Source of the DNA: Caldalkalibacillus mannanilyticus JCM 10596
GTDB lineage: Bacteria > Bacillota > Bacilli > Caldalkalibacillales > JCM-10596
Direction of reading: 5' to 3'
Length of the DNA stretch: 64,000 bases
Assembly: GCF_000615945.1 (NCBI RefSeq)
Contig: NZ_BAMO01000016.1
Location: 23,360 to 87,359, forward strand
A model generated the notes under the pieces. That model was not told where the DNA came from, did no database searches, and worked only from the letters and a program-made list of their open reading frames with translations. Shown piece after piece: positions 9,246 through 17,527 of the stretch. How positions within the stretch are numbered: position 1 is the stretch's first letter; every line of letters starts with the position of its first letter. Both the position numbers and the translations under genes were made by a program.

Positions 9246-9290
9246 TTACATATGTAATATATTATAGATTACAAGTGTAAGTTTTAGCAA
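9246..9290 (-). promoter_or_regulatory. pbpC-like promoter with two BlaI-type operators
   Basis: On the minus strand TTGCTA (9285-9290) and TATAAT (9261-9266) are 18 bases apart. One operator, TTACAAGTGTAA (plus strand 9269-9280), lies between -35 and -10. The second, TTACATATGTAA (9246-9257), is a perfect palindrome just downstream of the -10. Both share TTACA/TGTAA half-sites and AAAACTTACA flanks with the bla sites. Confidence 0.78.
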
Positions 9291-9339
9291 GATAAAAGAT
9301 CCATAAAACACCGTTGCATCCAACGCCCACCTTCAAAAA

Positions 9340-9371
9340 AACAAAAAGCACATCCAATATTACAATGTGCC
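9340..9371 (-). terminator. Rho-independent terminator of the 56-residue gene
   Basis: On the minus strand GCACAT...ATGTGC (plus 9365-9370 and 9348-9353) is followed by TTTTTGTTTTTTT. It lies just downstream of the small gene ending at 9400. Confidence 0.6.
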
Positions 9372-9399
9372 AACGATCTTATGAGTATGTTTTTGGGGT

Positions 9400-9570
9400 T
9401 CATTTGTTTTCACTATCATTTTTAATGCTTTTATATATTTTATCTAGCTTTTTTAAAATTAATTGATCATTATGAAGTCTTTTCTTCGTATAAATGAGAA
9501 TATTTAATGCAAAAACAAACATAAATATATAGATTAATGCATCGATCAGCATCATTAGTTCTTCTGACAT
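9400..9570 (-). CDS. Small membrane protein, 56 aa
   Basis: An ATG at 9570 follows GAGGAG nine bases upstream. The 56 residues begin MSEELMMLIDALIYIF, form one hydrophobic helix (about 6-27), and end in a highly charged, coiled-coil-like tail (TKKRLHNDQLILKKLDKIYK). A typical terminator follows. The ribosome site, membrane helix and terminator together support a real gene of unknown function. The architecture (one N-terminal helix and a basic amphipathic tail) resembles small membrane adaptor proteins, but I recognise no family. Confidence 0.55.
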   Translation of the reverse strand: MSEELMMLIDALIYIFMFVFALNILIYTKKRLHNDQLILKKLDKIYKSIKNDSENK

Positions 9571-9613
9571 AAGGCAACTCCTCTCATGCGGAATTTTTAA
9601 AAAGTATATTCGG

Positions 9614-9673
9614 TCATGAAATGCCCACGATCAATAATGATGATACCCCTAAAGCTATGATAGCTTTCTTCAA
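9614..9673 (-). CDS. Candidate 19-residue hydrophobic peptide (TTG start)
   Basis: TTG at 9673 is preceded by AGAGGTGG. The frame encodes a Lys-Lys start and a hydrophobic stretch, and stops 43 bases before the 56-residue gene on the same strand. It could be a leader peptide or a small signal-like peptide. The evidence is only the ribosome site and composition. Confidence 0.28.
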   Translation of the reverse strand: MKKAIIALGVSSLLIVGIS

Positions 9674-9794
9674 TTTAACCACCTCTTATTTATATTCCTA
9701 GACATGACTAGTACTTACAATTATTAATTATAATCACAGCTTCAATTTTTTTACAAATCAATTACTCTTGAATGTTTCTAGATGATTAACAGAC

Positions 9795-9825
9795 AAAGGC
9801 TGTCGAATAAAAATCGACAGCCTTT
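9795..9825 (-). terminator. Terminator of the sucrose operon
   Basis: A 12-bp perfect stem AAAGGCTGTCGA / TCGACAGCCTTT with a 7-base loop lies about 40 bases beyond the sucrose hydrolase stop. On the minus strand it is followed by the moderately T-rich TTGTCTGTTAATC. Confidence 0.7.
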
Positions 9826-9864
9826 CCCACGTCCTATGATTCAAATATCGTTTGCTTCCATCAT

Positions 9865-11305
9865 TTACTTCAACAACCACTGCCACACATCACACACTAG
9901 TTTTCCAGTGGAGTGGAGAACAAGCTGCTTTTGTCCCTTCTCAGGAAAGATGCGTGCTGTAAATACTTCTTCACCGTCATTGAGAAAGATTTCGAGTGAG
10001 GAGGTATCGAGAAAGAGATGCAGGCTCGTGATGTTTTCTAAGTAGCATTGCCTGATCTCGATACCATGATCAACAAAGCTTTTTCGTTCGAGAGTCGCTG
10101 TTTTTGTTTCCGAGTGGTAGCGAAACGTAGCATAATCTCGAATATGAAGAGCTATATCTACCGCTTTATTTTCACTTAGATCTATTTTGAGCTCCGTAGC
10201 CTCTCCCACGTTATCTAGAAGCCAATCTTGACCATCAAGAGTTACCTGCGGATAAAACTTCTCTTCTTTTCTTAACTGCTGAAGCTCTGCCACTGGCTTT
10301 TGATAGAGCTTGCCCTGTACGACTTGTAGCTCTCTAGGCAGGGTTAGAGTATGGACAACGGTGCTTGACCGTCGGGTGCTCCTGCTCGTATTGCTCCGGC
10401 ACTCCCATCCAAGCAATCATAATTCTTCTGCCTTGCTCGTCTAGGGTGGTTTGCGGGGCATAGAATTCGAATCCTCGATCCAGCTCTGTAAAGCCTCCAT
10501 GAGCATAATGAGCCTGCTCATAATCTAACTGTCCCACAAAATAGCCTGATTGATACACATTTTGATACAGCATTCCCTCAGGCTCTAGTCCCTGAGGAGA
10601 AACCAATAAAATATCTGCTTCCTGCAAGCGAAAGAGGTCGGGACATTCCCACATATAGCCGAAATCTGTTAGCTGTTCCGTGCCTCCTCCAGCAATAGCT
10701 CCTAGGTGAGTCCAATCCTTCAAATCTGTGGAGCGAAACAGAACCGCTTGCCCTTGCTTCGCTAAGCTTTGCGCGCCAATAATCATATAGAAATGATCTT
10801 CATGCTTCCATACCTTCGGATCTCTAAAGTGGGCTGTGTAGCCTTCGGGCAGCTCCACAACCACCCCTTTTTTCTCAAACTGAATCCCATCCTTTGATTC
10901 GGCAAGACATTGGTAGGTTTCCCGATTTCCCACAGCATCCTTCACATTTCCTGTATAGAAAAGCTTTAAGCTTTCCCCATCCGCAATCGCACTTCCAGAA
11001 TAACAGCCGTTTTTATCAAACCAGTCTGTTGGAGCTAGGGCAATCGGCTCCGCTTGCCAATGAACTAAATTCGGAGAGCTGTAATGCCCCCAGAACTTGG
11101 CTCCATGTTCTGTTTTAAAAGGCATCCACTGATAAAAGAGATGGTACGTCCCCTTCCACTGAATAAATCCATTTGGATCATTCAGTAAGCCCACAGGGGG
11201 CATAATATGATAGAGCAAACGATATTCATCACTCTCGACGCATTCCTTGTGCTTGTTGATTTCCTCATAGGCTTGTTCGATCAGTCGCTCTTTTCCAACT
11301 ATCAT
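9865..11305 (-). pseudogene. scrB: Sucrose-6-phosphate hydrolase (GH32), frameshifted
   Basis: Hydrolyses sucrose-6-phosphate from the PTS to glucose-6-phosphate and fructose. The start is the ATG at 11305, which overlaps the EIIBC stop as ATGA, so translation is coupled. The GH32 motifs are visible: LLNDPNGF (nucleophile Asp), FRDPKVW and MWECPDLF (acid/base Glu). Near 10356 the frame breaks: the upstream frame ends after KHR, while the next frame resumes with VHTLTLPRELQ and the C-terminal beta-sandwich. A net loss of two bases (restoring a Trp codon) or gain of one would repair it. The rest is intact, so a sequencing error is plausible. It is the last gene of the PTS operon and is followed by a strong hairpin. 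Confidence 0.87.
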
Positions 11306-12684
11306 CCTTTTTGATCCTCTTCCTTGATTCCTAATAGCCAAGTCACGACGAAGGCAGTAACCACAGAGATAGCAAAACCAATCAGATAATTCATCAGGTT
11401 AGACATTCCCTGAGGAGCTACGATGGCTATCATAGGAATCCCCGTTAAACCATACGCATTAGCGACCACATTCGTAAAGACCACATACGCTCCTCCTGCT
11501 GCTCCCCCAATCGCTGCTCCAATAAAAGGCGTACGGTACTTTAGATTAACCCCAAAAATAATGGGCTCTGTGATCCCTAGAAAAGCAGATAGTGCCGATG
11601 GTAAGGCAATTTCTTTTGTTTTGGCACGCTTGGAGCGGAAGAAGACAGCTAATCCTGCTCCCCCTTGTGCTACATTCGCCATGGACCAAATAGGAAGAAG
11701 GTAGTTGATCCCTACAGATGCTATTAAACCTGCTTCAATAGCATGAAAGCTATGATGTACTCCTGTAATAACAATCGTTGAATATAATCCACCAAAGATA
11801 AGTCCGGCAAAAAATCCAGCATAATTATAGATAAAGTTCAGTGTATTGGTAATCAATTCTCCTAAAAACATTCCCAAAGGCCCAATAGCTAAAATCGCAA
11901 TAAATCCAGTTAAAATAATCGTGACAAAAGGAACAACGAGTAAATCAAGGGCATTCGGTACAACCTTGCGCAAGCCTTTTTCGATTTTACTCATCACATA
12001 AATCGCTAATAAAATTGGGATGACCGTTCCTTGGTATCCAATAAGAGCTACATCCAATCCCATGAAAAGCAACGACTCCGGCTCTGCATTGCCAAGTCCC
12101 CATGGATTTAATAAGGCTGGGTGAGTCATAATCCCCCCCATAACAGCACCTAAATACGGATTGCTCCCAAATTCCTTCGCCGCACTTACACCAATCAGGA
12201 TTGGTAAAATAATAAAGGCTGCACTAGAAAACATGTCCAGTAGTACAATCCATGAGCTATCTGCTTCGACCCACTGGAATGCTCTCATCATACCTAACAG
12301 ACCCATTAACAAACCACTTGCCACAATGGCTGGAATAATTGGAACAAAGATATTGGATAGGGTTTTTGCTAAGCGTGCCACTGGATTCATTTTTTGTTTG
12401 ATCGCTTCATTATGTTTACTGGCATCCTGCTTATCCAGCTCTGCTTCAAGAGAAAAGGCTGTGTAGACCTTATTTACTATTCCAGTTCCAAAAATAATTT
12501 GAAACTGCCCTGAACTAGCAAAAGCTCCCTTTACTCCTTCTAGATTTTCGATGGCTTGTTTATCTATTTTGCTTTCGTCTAGGATAACCAAGCGCAGACG
12601 GGTAGCACAATGTGCTGCACTCACAATATTTTCTTTTCCCCCAAGTAGTGGTACTAATTGTTTGGCAATTTCTTGATGATTCAT
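11302..12684 (-). CDS. scrA: Sucrose-specific PTS permease EIIBC
   Basis: 460 residues from ATG 12684 (GGGAGG ten bases upstream); the in-frame start six codons earlier lies on the ribosome site and is rejected. The EIIB domain (about 1-85) carries the phosphorylated Cys26 in AAHCATRLRL. The EIIC domain (about 105-455) has some ten membrane helices and the conserved GITEPIIFGVNLKYRTPF segment. It takes up sucrose and phosphorylates it using EIIA, which is encoded four genes upstream. Expression should depend on antitermination at the RNA element just upstream. Sucrose rather than trehalose specificity is inferred from the adjoining GH32 gene. Confidence 0.9.
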   Translation of the reverse strand: MNHQEIAKQLVPLLGGKENIVSAAHCATRLRLVILDESKIDKQAIENLEGVKGAFASSGQFQIIFGTGIVNKVYTAFSLEAELDKQDASKHNEAIKQKMNPVARLAKTLSNIFVPIIPAIVASGLLMGLLGMMRAFQWVEADSSWIVLLDMFSSAAFIILPILIGVSAAKEFGSNPYLGAVMGGIMTHPALLNPWGLGNAEPESLLFMGLDVALIGYQGTVIPILLAIYVMSKIEKGLRKVVPNALDLLVVPFVTIILTGFIAILAIGPLGMFLGELITNTLNFIYNYAGFFAGLIFGGLYSTIVITGVHHSFHAIEAGLIASVGINYLLPIWSMANVAQGGAGLAVFFRSKRAKTKEIALPSALSAFLGITEPIIFGVNLKYRTPFIGAAIGGAAGGAYVVFTNVVANAYGLTGIPMIAIVAPQGMSNLMNYLIGFAISVVTAFVVTWLLGIKEEDQKG

Positions 12685-12801
12685 TGTTATGATTCCTCCC
12701 ATTATTGCTGTAAATATAGATTTATTGATATTAGTATTAGTATTGATATTGATGTTGATTTCAGTAAAGTTGTGAATGGATGCCTTTTACTCAAAACAAA
12801 A

Positions 12802-12889
12802 AGACCTAAAACGGATTAAGGGTCAATCTGCGGTTATGCTCCCCTATACTCATCTTAGGTCTTGCCTGCCAATGCTGCAGTAACAATCC
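12802..12889 (-). promoter_or_regulatory. Ribonucleic antiterminator (RAT) overlapping a terminator, scrA leader
   Basis: On the minus strand the 35-nt element at 12889-12855 begins GGATTGTTACTG and ends CAGGCAAGACCTAA, matching the SacT/SacY/LicT RAT consensus. Its 3' end (TTAGGTCT, plus 12855-12862) is also the left arm of a terminator whose right arm is AGACCTAA at 12802-12809, followed by TTTTTGTTTTG. Binding of the antiterminator would prevent the terminator. It sits ten bases after the antiterminator gene. Confidence 0.9.
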
Positions 12890-12898
12890 TACCTTATT

Positions 12899-13720
12899 TT
12901 ATTGTTCATATATTCGTTGAATATACAATGTTACATAGCCCAGCTCTGACTCTGGGAAGTCGATTCCATACTCTTGTTGCACGTATCGGTTCATCTCTAC
13001 GGCAATCTGAAATGACTGATGATATTTTGTCTTAATCATGTGCAGCATTTCTGTATCCATTAAATGCAAGGGCTCCTGATCCTCTAATGATTTAATGGTG
13101 AAGCGCAGGTGAGTCAGCAGACGTTGATAAGACAAGCTGTCTTGAGTAATGTCCTTTTTCAACTCATTGGCTATTATTTGAATCATTTCCTGGATCATGG
13201 TGGCATGTCTTACTGTATGCTCCATGGATGTATGCTCTTTGGCATTATGAATATGTAGAGCAATATGCCCTACCTCATCCTCTGGAATTTCAATTCCTAA
13301 CCGCTCTTTCAGTAAAGCCTTAGCCCACAGACCAATCTCAAATTCTTTTTTATAGAAAATCTTGATCTCATTTAACAATTTATTTTCAATATCGATCCCT
13401 TTTTGCAATCGTTCGATGGCAAAGGATAAGTGATCGGTTAAGGCAATATGAACATGGTTGCTGAGAGGAACACATAGCTCTCGTTCAGCATAACTAATAA
13501 TTTCTTCCGCCATCTCAATATGTGCCACTGGCAACGTTTTCAACAGCTCCTGAAATCGTTCACTTTCTTCCTCCATGACAAAGATCTTTTCAATCTGTGA
13601 CTTGGGAACGATGTCGTTTCTTCTCTTCTGAAAACCGATTCCCGCTCCCATCACAATCTTTTCAATCTCTCCGTCCATCACAACCACGGTATTATTATTT
13701 AAGATCTTATGAATTTTCAT
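12899..13720 (-). CDS. sacT: BglG/SacT-family transcription antiterminator
   Basis: 273 residues from ATG 13720, eleven bases after AAGGAG; the GTG at 13732 overlaps the ribosome site. The RNA-binding CAT domain is at 1-55 (MKIHKILNNNTVVVM), PRD1 at about 65-170 and PRD2 at about 175-273. Regulatory histidines are visible in PRD1 (His97; His156 or neighbours in HIALHIHNA) and once in PRD2 (His204, THLRF). The usual second PRD2 histidine is replaced by Tyr266 (GYVTLYIQ), which may change its PTS control. Its target lies immediately downstream, and a second RAT-like element precedes ptsH. Sucrose control is inferred from the operon; a LicT-like specificity is the alternative. Confidence 0.9.
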   Translation of the reverse strand: MKIHKILNNNTVVVMDGEIEKIVMGAGIGFQKRRNDIVPKSQIEKIFVMEEESERFQELLKTLPVAHIEMAEEIISYAERELCVPLSNHVHIALTDHLSFAIERLQKGIDIENKLLNEIKIFYKKEFEIGLWAKALLKERLGIEIPEDEVGHIALHIHNAKEHTSMEHTVRHATMIQEMIQIIANELKKDITQDSLSYQRLLTHLRFTIKSLEDQEPLHLMDTEMLHMIKTKYHQSFQIAVEMNRYVQQEYGIDFPESELGYVTLYIQRIYEQ

Positions 13721-13803
13721 CGCATGGTTCACTCCTTACAATGGAGATGTTGACTCTATCATAATTCAATCCCTATGTTAGAGTCAAAATAACCATTCAC
13801 TTC

Positions 13804-14313
13804 CTAAGATCTTACTTCTACCTTAAGTAGTTCTGATTGTCCTTTATCAACTGAAGTCTGAGTTCCTTTTTCCATGCTTTGGACCAGATCACCATTGGTA
13901 ATCACCACAGGAGTGATCGTACTGGCAGCCTTCTCTTTCACAAGCTCTAAATCAAAGGTAATCAGCTTATCTCCAGCCTTGACTTTATCTCCTTCTTTGA
14001 CATGGGACTCAAATCCTTCCCCATTCATAGATACCGTTTCAAGACCAATGTGAATCAAGATCTCCACACCCATTTTGGAGCGGATTCCAATCGCGTGCTT
14101 GGTTGGAAAAAGGGAAATAATCTCTCCTTCTACCGGCGACACAACTTGACCCTCAGAAGGCTCGATCGCTACTCCATCTCCCATCATTTTTTGGGAGAAC
14201 ACAGGATCAGGAACTTCTTCCATCGTTCTGACTGTTCCTGTCAGAGGAGCCACGATAACTTCTTGTGTTTGCTTTTTTTTCTTGCCAAATAAGATATCTA
14301 ACACTCTCTCCAC
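13804..14313 (-). CDS. PTS EIIA component, glucose/sucrose (Crr) family
   Basis: 169 residues. It is a beta-sandwich phosphocarrier with the two active-site histidines His73 (PTKHAIGI) and His88 (ILIHIGLETV); His88 should be phosphorylated by HPr. It passes phosphate to the EIIB of the sucrose permease, which lacks its own EIIA. The start is a GTG at 14313 after AAAGGGGAAAGG; a GTG four codons in is possible. It lies eleven bases after ptsI in the same operon. A free-standing EIIA next to HPr and EI makes the operon self-sufficient. Confidence 0.9.
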   Translation of the reverse strand: MERVLDILFGKKKKQTQEVIVAPLTGTVRTMEEVPDPVFSQKMMGDGVAIEPSEGQVVSPVEGEIISLFPTKHAIGIRSKMGVEILIHIGLETVSMNGEGFESHVKEGDKVKAGDKLITFDLELVKEKAASTITPVVITNGDLVQSMEKGTQTSVDKGQSELLKVEVRS

Positions 14314-14323
14314 CCTTTCCCCT

Positions 14324-16042
14324 TTATACTTTGACCGATTTTAAGACTAAAGCCTGTACCTCTTCTGCTGTTTTAAGCGTTAGAGCTTGTTCAGCCAGCT
14401 TCTGTGCATCTGTCATCGACCATTTTCTAATCTGGCTTCTAGCCGGTAAGACGGAGCTGGCACTCATACTAAACTCATCCAGTCCAAGTCCTAATAATAT
14501 AGGAATAGCAATTTCATCTCCAGCCATTTCTCCACACATTCCGACCCATTTTCCTTCTTGATGAGCCGCCTTGATCACCATGTTGATCAAGCGTAAAATA
14601 GATGGATTGTAAGGCTGATACAGATAAGATACTCGCTCGTTCATACGATCTGCTGCCATTGTATATTGAATGAGATCATTCGTTCCAATACTGAAGAAGT
14701 CTACTTCTTGGGCAAATTGATCAGCAAGGACAGCCGTTGACGGAATCTCCACCATAATTCCTAGCTCGATTTGCTCTGAAATGGATACTCCTTTTTCTTG
14801 TAACGCTGCTTTTTCTTCCAATAAAATGGCTTTAGCCTGTCTAAATTCTTCAAGCGTGGCGATCATCGGAAACATAATTTTAAGATTTCCATAGACACTC
14901 GCACGCAGAAGCGCTCTTAGTTGCTCTCTGAATATTCCTTGCTCTTCTAAGCAGAGTCGAACAGCACGGAAGCCTAGGAAAGGATTCAATTCTTTAGGCA
15001 GGTGAAGGTAAGGAAGCTCTTTATCTCCACCAATATCTAAGGTCCGGACAACGACAGGTTTCTCTTCCATTCTTTCTAACACACTTTTATATGCCTCGAA
15101 CTGCTCTTCCTCAGTTGGTAGCTGATCTCTTCCCATATAAAGAAACTCTGTACGATATAGACCGATGCCCTCCGCTCCATTTTTCAAGACACCGTTTACA
15201 TCTTCAGGCGTTCCTATATTCGCCGCAAGCTCTACATGAACCTCATCTGTTGTCAGAGTTTTTTCATGAACTAATTTAGCCCATTCTTCTCTTTGAGATT
15301 CGTATTCTTTCTTTTTCTGTTCATACTGAGCTACTGTTTCAGGTGTAGGGTCAATAATCACTTCTCCTGTTAACCCATCAATGATCAACAGCGTTCCATT
15401 CTCCACTTGCTTCGTAATCTGCTTGGTTCCGACAACCGCCGGTATTTCCATCGAACGTGCCATAATCGCTGAGTGCGAAGTTCTGCCTCCAATATCTGTA
15501 GCAAATCCTTTAACAAACTTACGATTCAACTGTGCCGTATCGGAAGGTGTTAAATCCTCAGCAATGACAACCACTTCTTCAGAAATCAGGCTAGGGTTGG
15601 ACAACTGCACTCCTAGCAAATGAGCATGGACACGCTTAATCACATCACGAATATCCGCGGCTCTTTCTTTCATATACTCATTATCCATTTGTTCGAACAA
15701 CGTAATAAACATCGTAGCGGTTTCATTTAAGCAATACTCCGCATTGAGCTTGTCACTGCGTATCCGATCTTTCACTGGATTAATCAGCTCTGGATCATTA
15801 AGGACGAGGAGGTGGGCAGCAAATATAGCAGCCTTGTCTTCTCCTAACTCTTTGTTTGCATGCTCCTTAATCTTTTCTAGTTCTGACATAGAAGTTTGGA
15901 TCGCTTGCTCTAAGCGTTGAACCTCTGCCTCCGTGTCTTGCACTTCTTTTTTTTCAATTCTAAGCTCCATGTTTTCTAGACGAAACACTTTGGCAATAGC
16001 CACTCCATTAGAGGCTGCAATCCCGCTTATCACTGATGCCAT
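14324..16042 (-). CDS. ptsI: PTS enzyme I (phosphoenolpyruvate-protein phosphotransferase)
   Basis: 572 residues, full length. It transfers phosphate from phosphoenolpyruvate to HPr in the cytoplasm. The swivelling phosphohistidine site is [19 protein letters not shown]. The C-terminal PEP-binding barrel contains [12 protein letters not shown], the LGFRAVRLC region and the GMCGEMAGD loop with its reactive Cys. The start at 16042 lies one base after the HPr stop codon, with GGGTGAG as ribosome site. Downstream are EIIA and the antiterminator. Whether this is the only EI of the cell cannot be judged from the window. Confidence 0.95.
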   Translation of the reverse strand: MASVISGIAASNGVAIAKVFRLENMELRIEKKEVQDTEAEVQRLEQAIQTSMSELEKIKEHANKELGEDKAAIFAAHLLVLNDPELINPVKDRIRSDKLNAEYCLNETATMFITLFEQMDNEYMKERAADIRDVIKRVHAHLLGVQLSNPSLISEEVVVIAEDLTPSDTAQLNRKFVKGFATDIGGRTSHSAIMARSMEIPAVVGTKQITKQVENGTLLIIDGLTGEVIIDPTPETVAQYEQKKKEYESQREEWAKLVHEKTLTTDEVHVELAANIGTPEDVNGVLKNGAEGIGLYRTEFLYMGRDQLPTEEEQFEAYKSVLERMEEKPVVVRTLDIGGDKELPYLHLPKELNPFLGFRAVRLCLEEQGIFREQLRALLRASVYGNLKIMFPMIATLEEFRQAKAILLEEKAALQEKGVSISEQIELGIMVEIPSTAVLADQFAQEVDFFSIGTNDLIQYTMAADRMNERVSYLYQPYNPSILRLINMVIKAAHQEGKWVGMCGEMAGDEIAIPILLGLGLDEFSMSASSVLPARSQIRKWSMTDAQKLAEQALTLKTAEEVQALVLKSVKV

Positions 16043-16045
16043 GAT

Positions 16046-16312
16046 TTACTCACCCAATTTCTCGCGTTTAATCACTTCTTCAATCTCGTTAATTGCATCT
16101 ACTTCATCTGATCCTTCAGCTGTAATTGTGATTTCTGCGTTTTGAGGAATTCCTAAAGACATAACTCCCATAATCGATTTCAGATTGACTGTTTTTCCGT
16201 TGTATACGATGTTGATATCAGCTTCGAATTTACCCACTGCTTGAACAATAATGGTTGCTGGACGTGCATGAAGACCTGCTTCACTAATCACTTTAAATGT
16301 TTTTTCTTGCAT
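16046..16312 (-). CDS. ptsH: Phosphocarrier protein HPr
   Basis: 88 residues from ATG 16312, ten bases after AAGGAG; the ATG three codons upstream is too close to that site. His15 in GLHARPAT accepts phosphate from enzyme I, and Ser46 in KSIMGVMSLGI is the HPr-kinase target. Keeping Ser46 means it can act as a CcpA corepressor as well as in sugar transport, which distinguishes it from a Crh protein (no His15). It is the first gene of the six-gene operon and is preceded by a promoter and an attenuator-type leader. Confidence 0.95.
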   Translation of the reverse strand: MQEKTFKVISEAGLHARPATIIVQAVGKFEADINIVYNGKTVNLKSIMGVMSLGIPQNAEITITAEGSDEVDAINEIEEVIKREKLGE

Positions 16313-16341
16313 AATGATCATTCTCCTTTGTTTTAATTATT

Positions 16342-16454
16342 GAAAAAAGGCATGAGTAGAAAAGATGGGATTGTAGCAAAAAGAGTTTCCTCCCCTTTAC
16401 TATTTATCCAAATCATCATTTTCACTCATGCCTGATCGAATCAGTAACACGTGA
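16342..16454 (-). promoter_or_regulatory. ptsH leader: terminator overlapped by a RAT-like element
   Basis: A terminator has arms AGGCATGAGT / ACTCATGCCT (plus 16424-16433 and 16348-16357) followed by TTTTTTC. Its left arm overlaps an element (16454-16422, minus) reading TCACGTGTTACTG, seven bases, then CAGGCATGAGTGA. GTTACTG and CAGGCA match the scrA RAT, while the outer stem differs (TCAC/GTGA instead of AGG/CCT). Antitermination by the operon-encoded SacT-like protein is inferred. Confidence 0.6.
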
Positions 16455-16484
16455 CCCGTTATTTTTTTCGATTTCTTACCTGAA

Positions 16485-16513
16485 ATTCTAACATACTTCG
16501 TCAGCTATGACAA
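16485..16513 (-). promoter_or_regulatory. Probable sigma-A promoter of the pts operon
   Basis: On the minus strand TTGTCA (plus 16508-16513) and TAGAAT (16485-16490) are separated by 17 bases. It overlaps the end of the WYL regulator gene and would give a leader of about 165 nt containing the attenuator. Confidence 0.55.
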
Positions 16514-17463
16514 CGGTTTTGGTAATTGTACACCATTTGTTCAAGTTTTTCTTTAATTTCTTGAACAAGGATCTCAGGCTGCTCTACCACAGCGTCCGGA
16601 CCACAACTTAGAAAAAAGAGAGCCGCCCAAGAGATGAAGGAATGTCGGATTTTGGCATCAATTCTTCCCGTTCCATCCTCATGAACTGTCAAGGTTTTGC
16701 TTAACCAGACATCCGATTCACAGCGTTTGACCCCACCGCGGGTTAGTTGGACGACAAACGGGAGAAGCTCCCCCTCTTGCCCATCGCCTTTTAGGAACTG
16801 TTGAATCGTATATTTGGTGATCTCTTTTCTTGGCTTTTGCTTGTCTGTCGAATATAAACCCTTTATCCTATCGACTCTAAAGAGACGTATCTCCTCCTCC
16901 TGAAAGCAATAGGCGGGACAATACCACAGTCCATTCATACTATAGACACCAATCGGCTGAATCTCTCTTTCGGTGTCCCTTGCTTTTGATTCATACTCAA
17001 TCATAACGACTTGTTGTTTGACCGCATGCTGTACCAACTCGTTCAGAAAAGGAGCGGGTTGCTCATGATGAGGAACCCAAAAGGTTATTCTGTTTCTTAG
17101 CTCATTGATTTGTTCCTTCACCTCATGAGGCAAATAATGATAAAACTTAGCTAACGCCGAGATGGATTCAGATTGGAAAGGGAGAGAGGAGTAGTATTGG
17201 AGCGATTTAATGGCAAAAAACATAGCCACCGCTTCATCCTCTGAAAAAGAAATGGGAGGAAGCGTTCGCTCCTTTAGAATCTGGTAGCCTCCATTCGCTC
17301 CTACCTCGGAGTACAATGGAAGCCCAGCTTCGGAAAGCTCCTGTAAATCTCGTAAAATGGTTCGCTTAGAAACCTGAAATTCCTCCGCCAGCTCTCCCAC
17401 CGTAAATTTTCGTTTCGTATTCATTCTAATCATCAGTTCAATCAGTCTTTTTGACTTAGACAT
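16501..17463 (-). CDS. YafY-family HTH/WYL-domain transcriptional regulator
   Basis: 320 residues. The N-terminal DeoR-like helix-turn-helix (about 15-55, FTVGELAEEFQVSKRTILRD) is followed by a WYL domain (about 140-215), with IQPIGVYSMNGLWYCPAYCF and the arginine-rich IRLFRVDRIKG typical of ligand or nucleic-acid sensing WYL regulators. A C-terminal extension of about 90 residues is present. It lies between the pts promoter and the aldehyde dehydrogenase gene on the same strand, so either could be its target. No operator is obvious. Confidence 0.85.
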   Translation of the reverse strand: MSKSKRLIELMIRMNTKRKFTVGELAEEFQVSKRTILRDLQELSEAGLPLYSEVGANGGYQILKERTLPPISFSEDEAVAMFFAIKSLQYYSSLPFQSESISALAKFYHYLPHEVKEQINELRNRITFWVPHHEQPAPFLNELVQHAVKQQVVMIEYESKARDTEREIQPIGVYSMNGLWYCPAYCFQEEEIRLFRVDRIKGLYSTDKQKPRKEITKYTIQQFLKGDGQEGELLPFVVQLTRGGVKRCESDVWLSKTLTVHEDGTGRIDAKIRHSFISWAALFFLSCGPDAVVEQPEILVQEIKEKLEQMVYNYQNRCHS

Positions 17464-17527
17464 GGAATCACCTACGGATCAAGATTCTTCCTTTCATTTT
17501 AGCACAGGCTGAGTCTAGAACGCTGGT

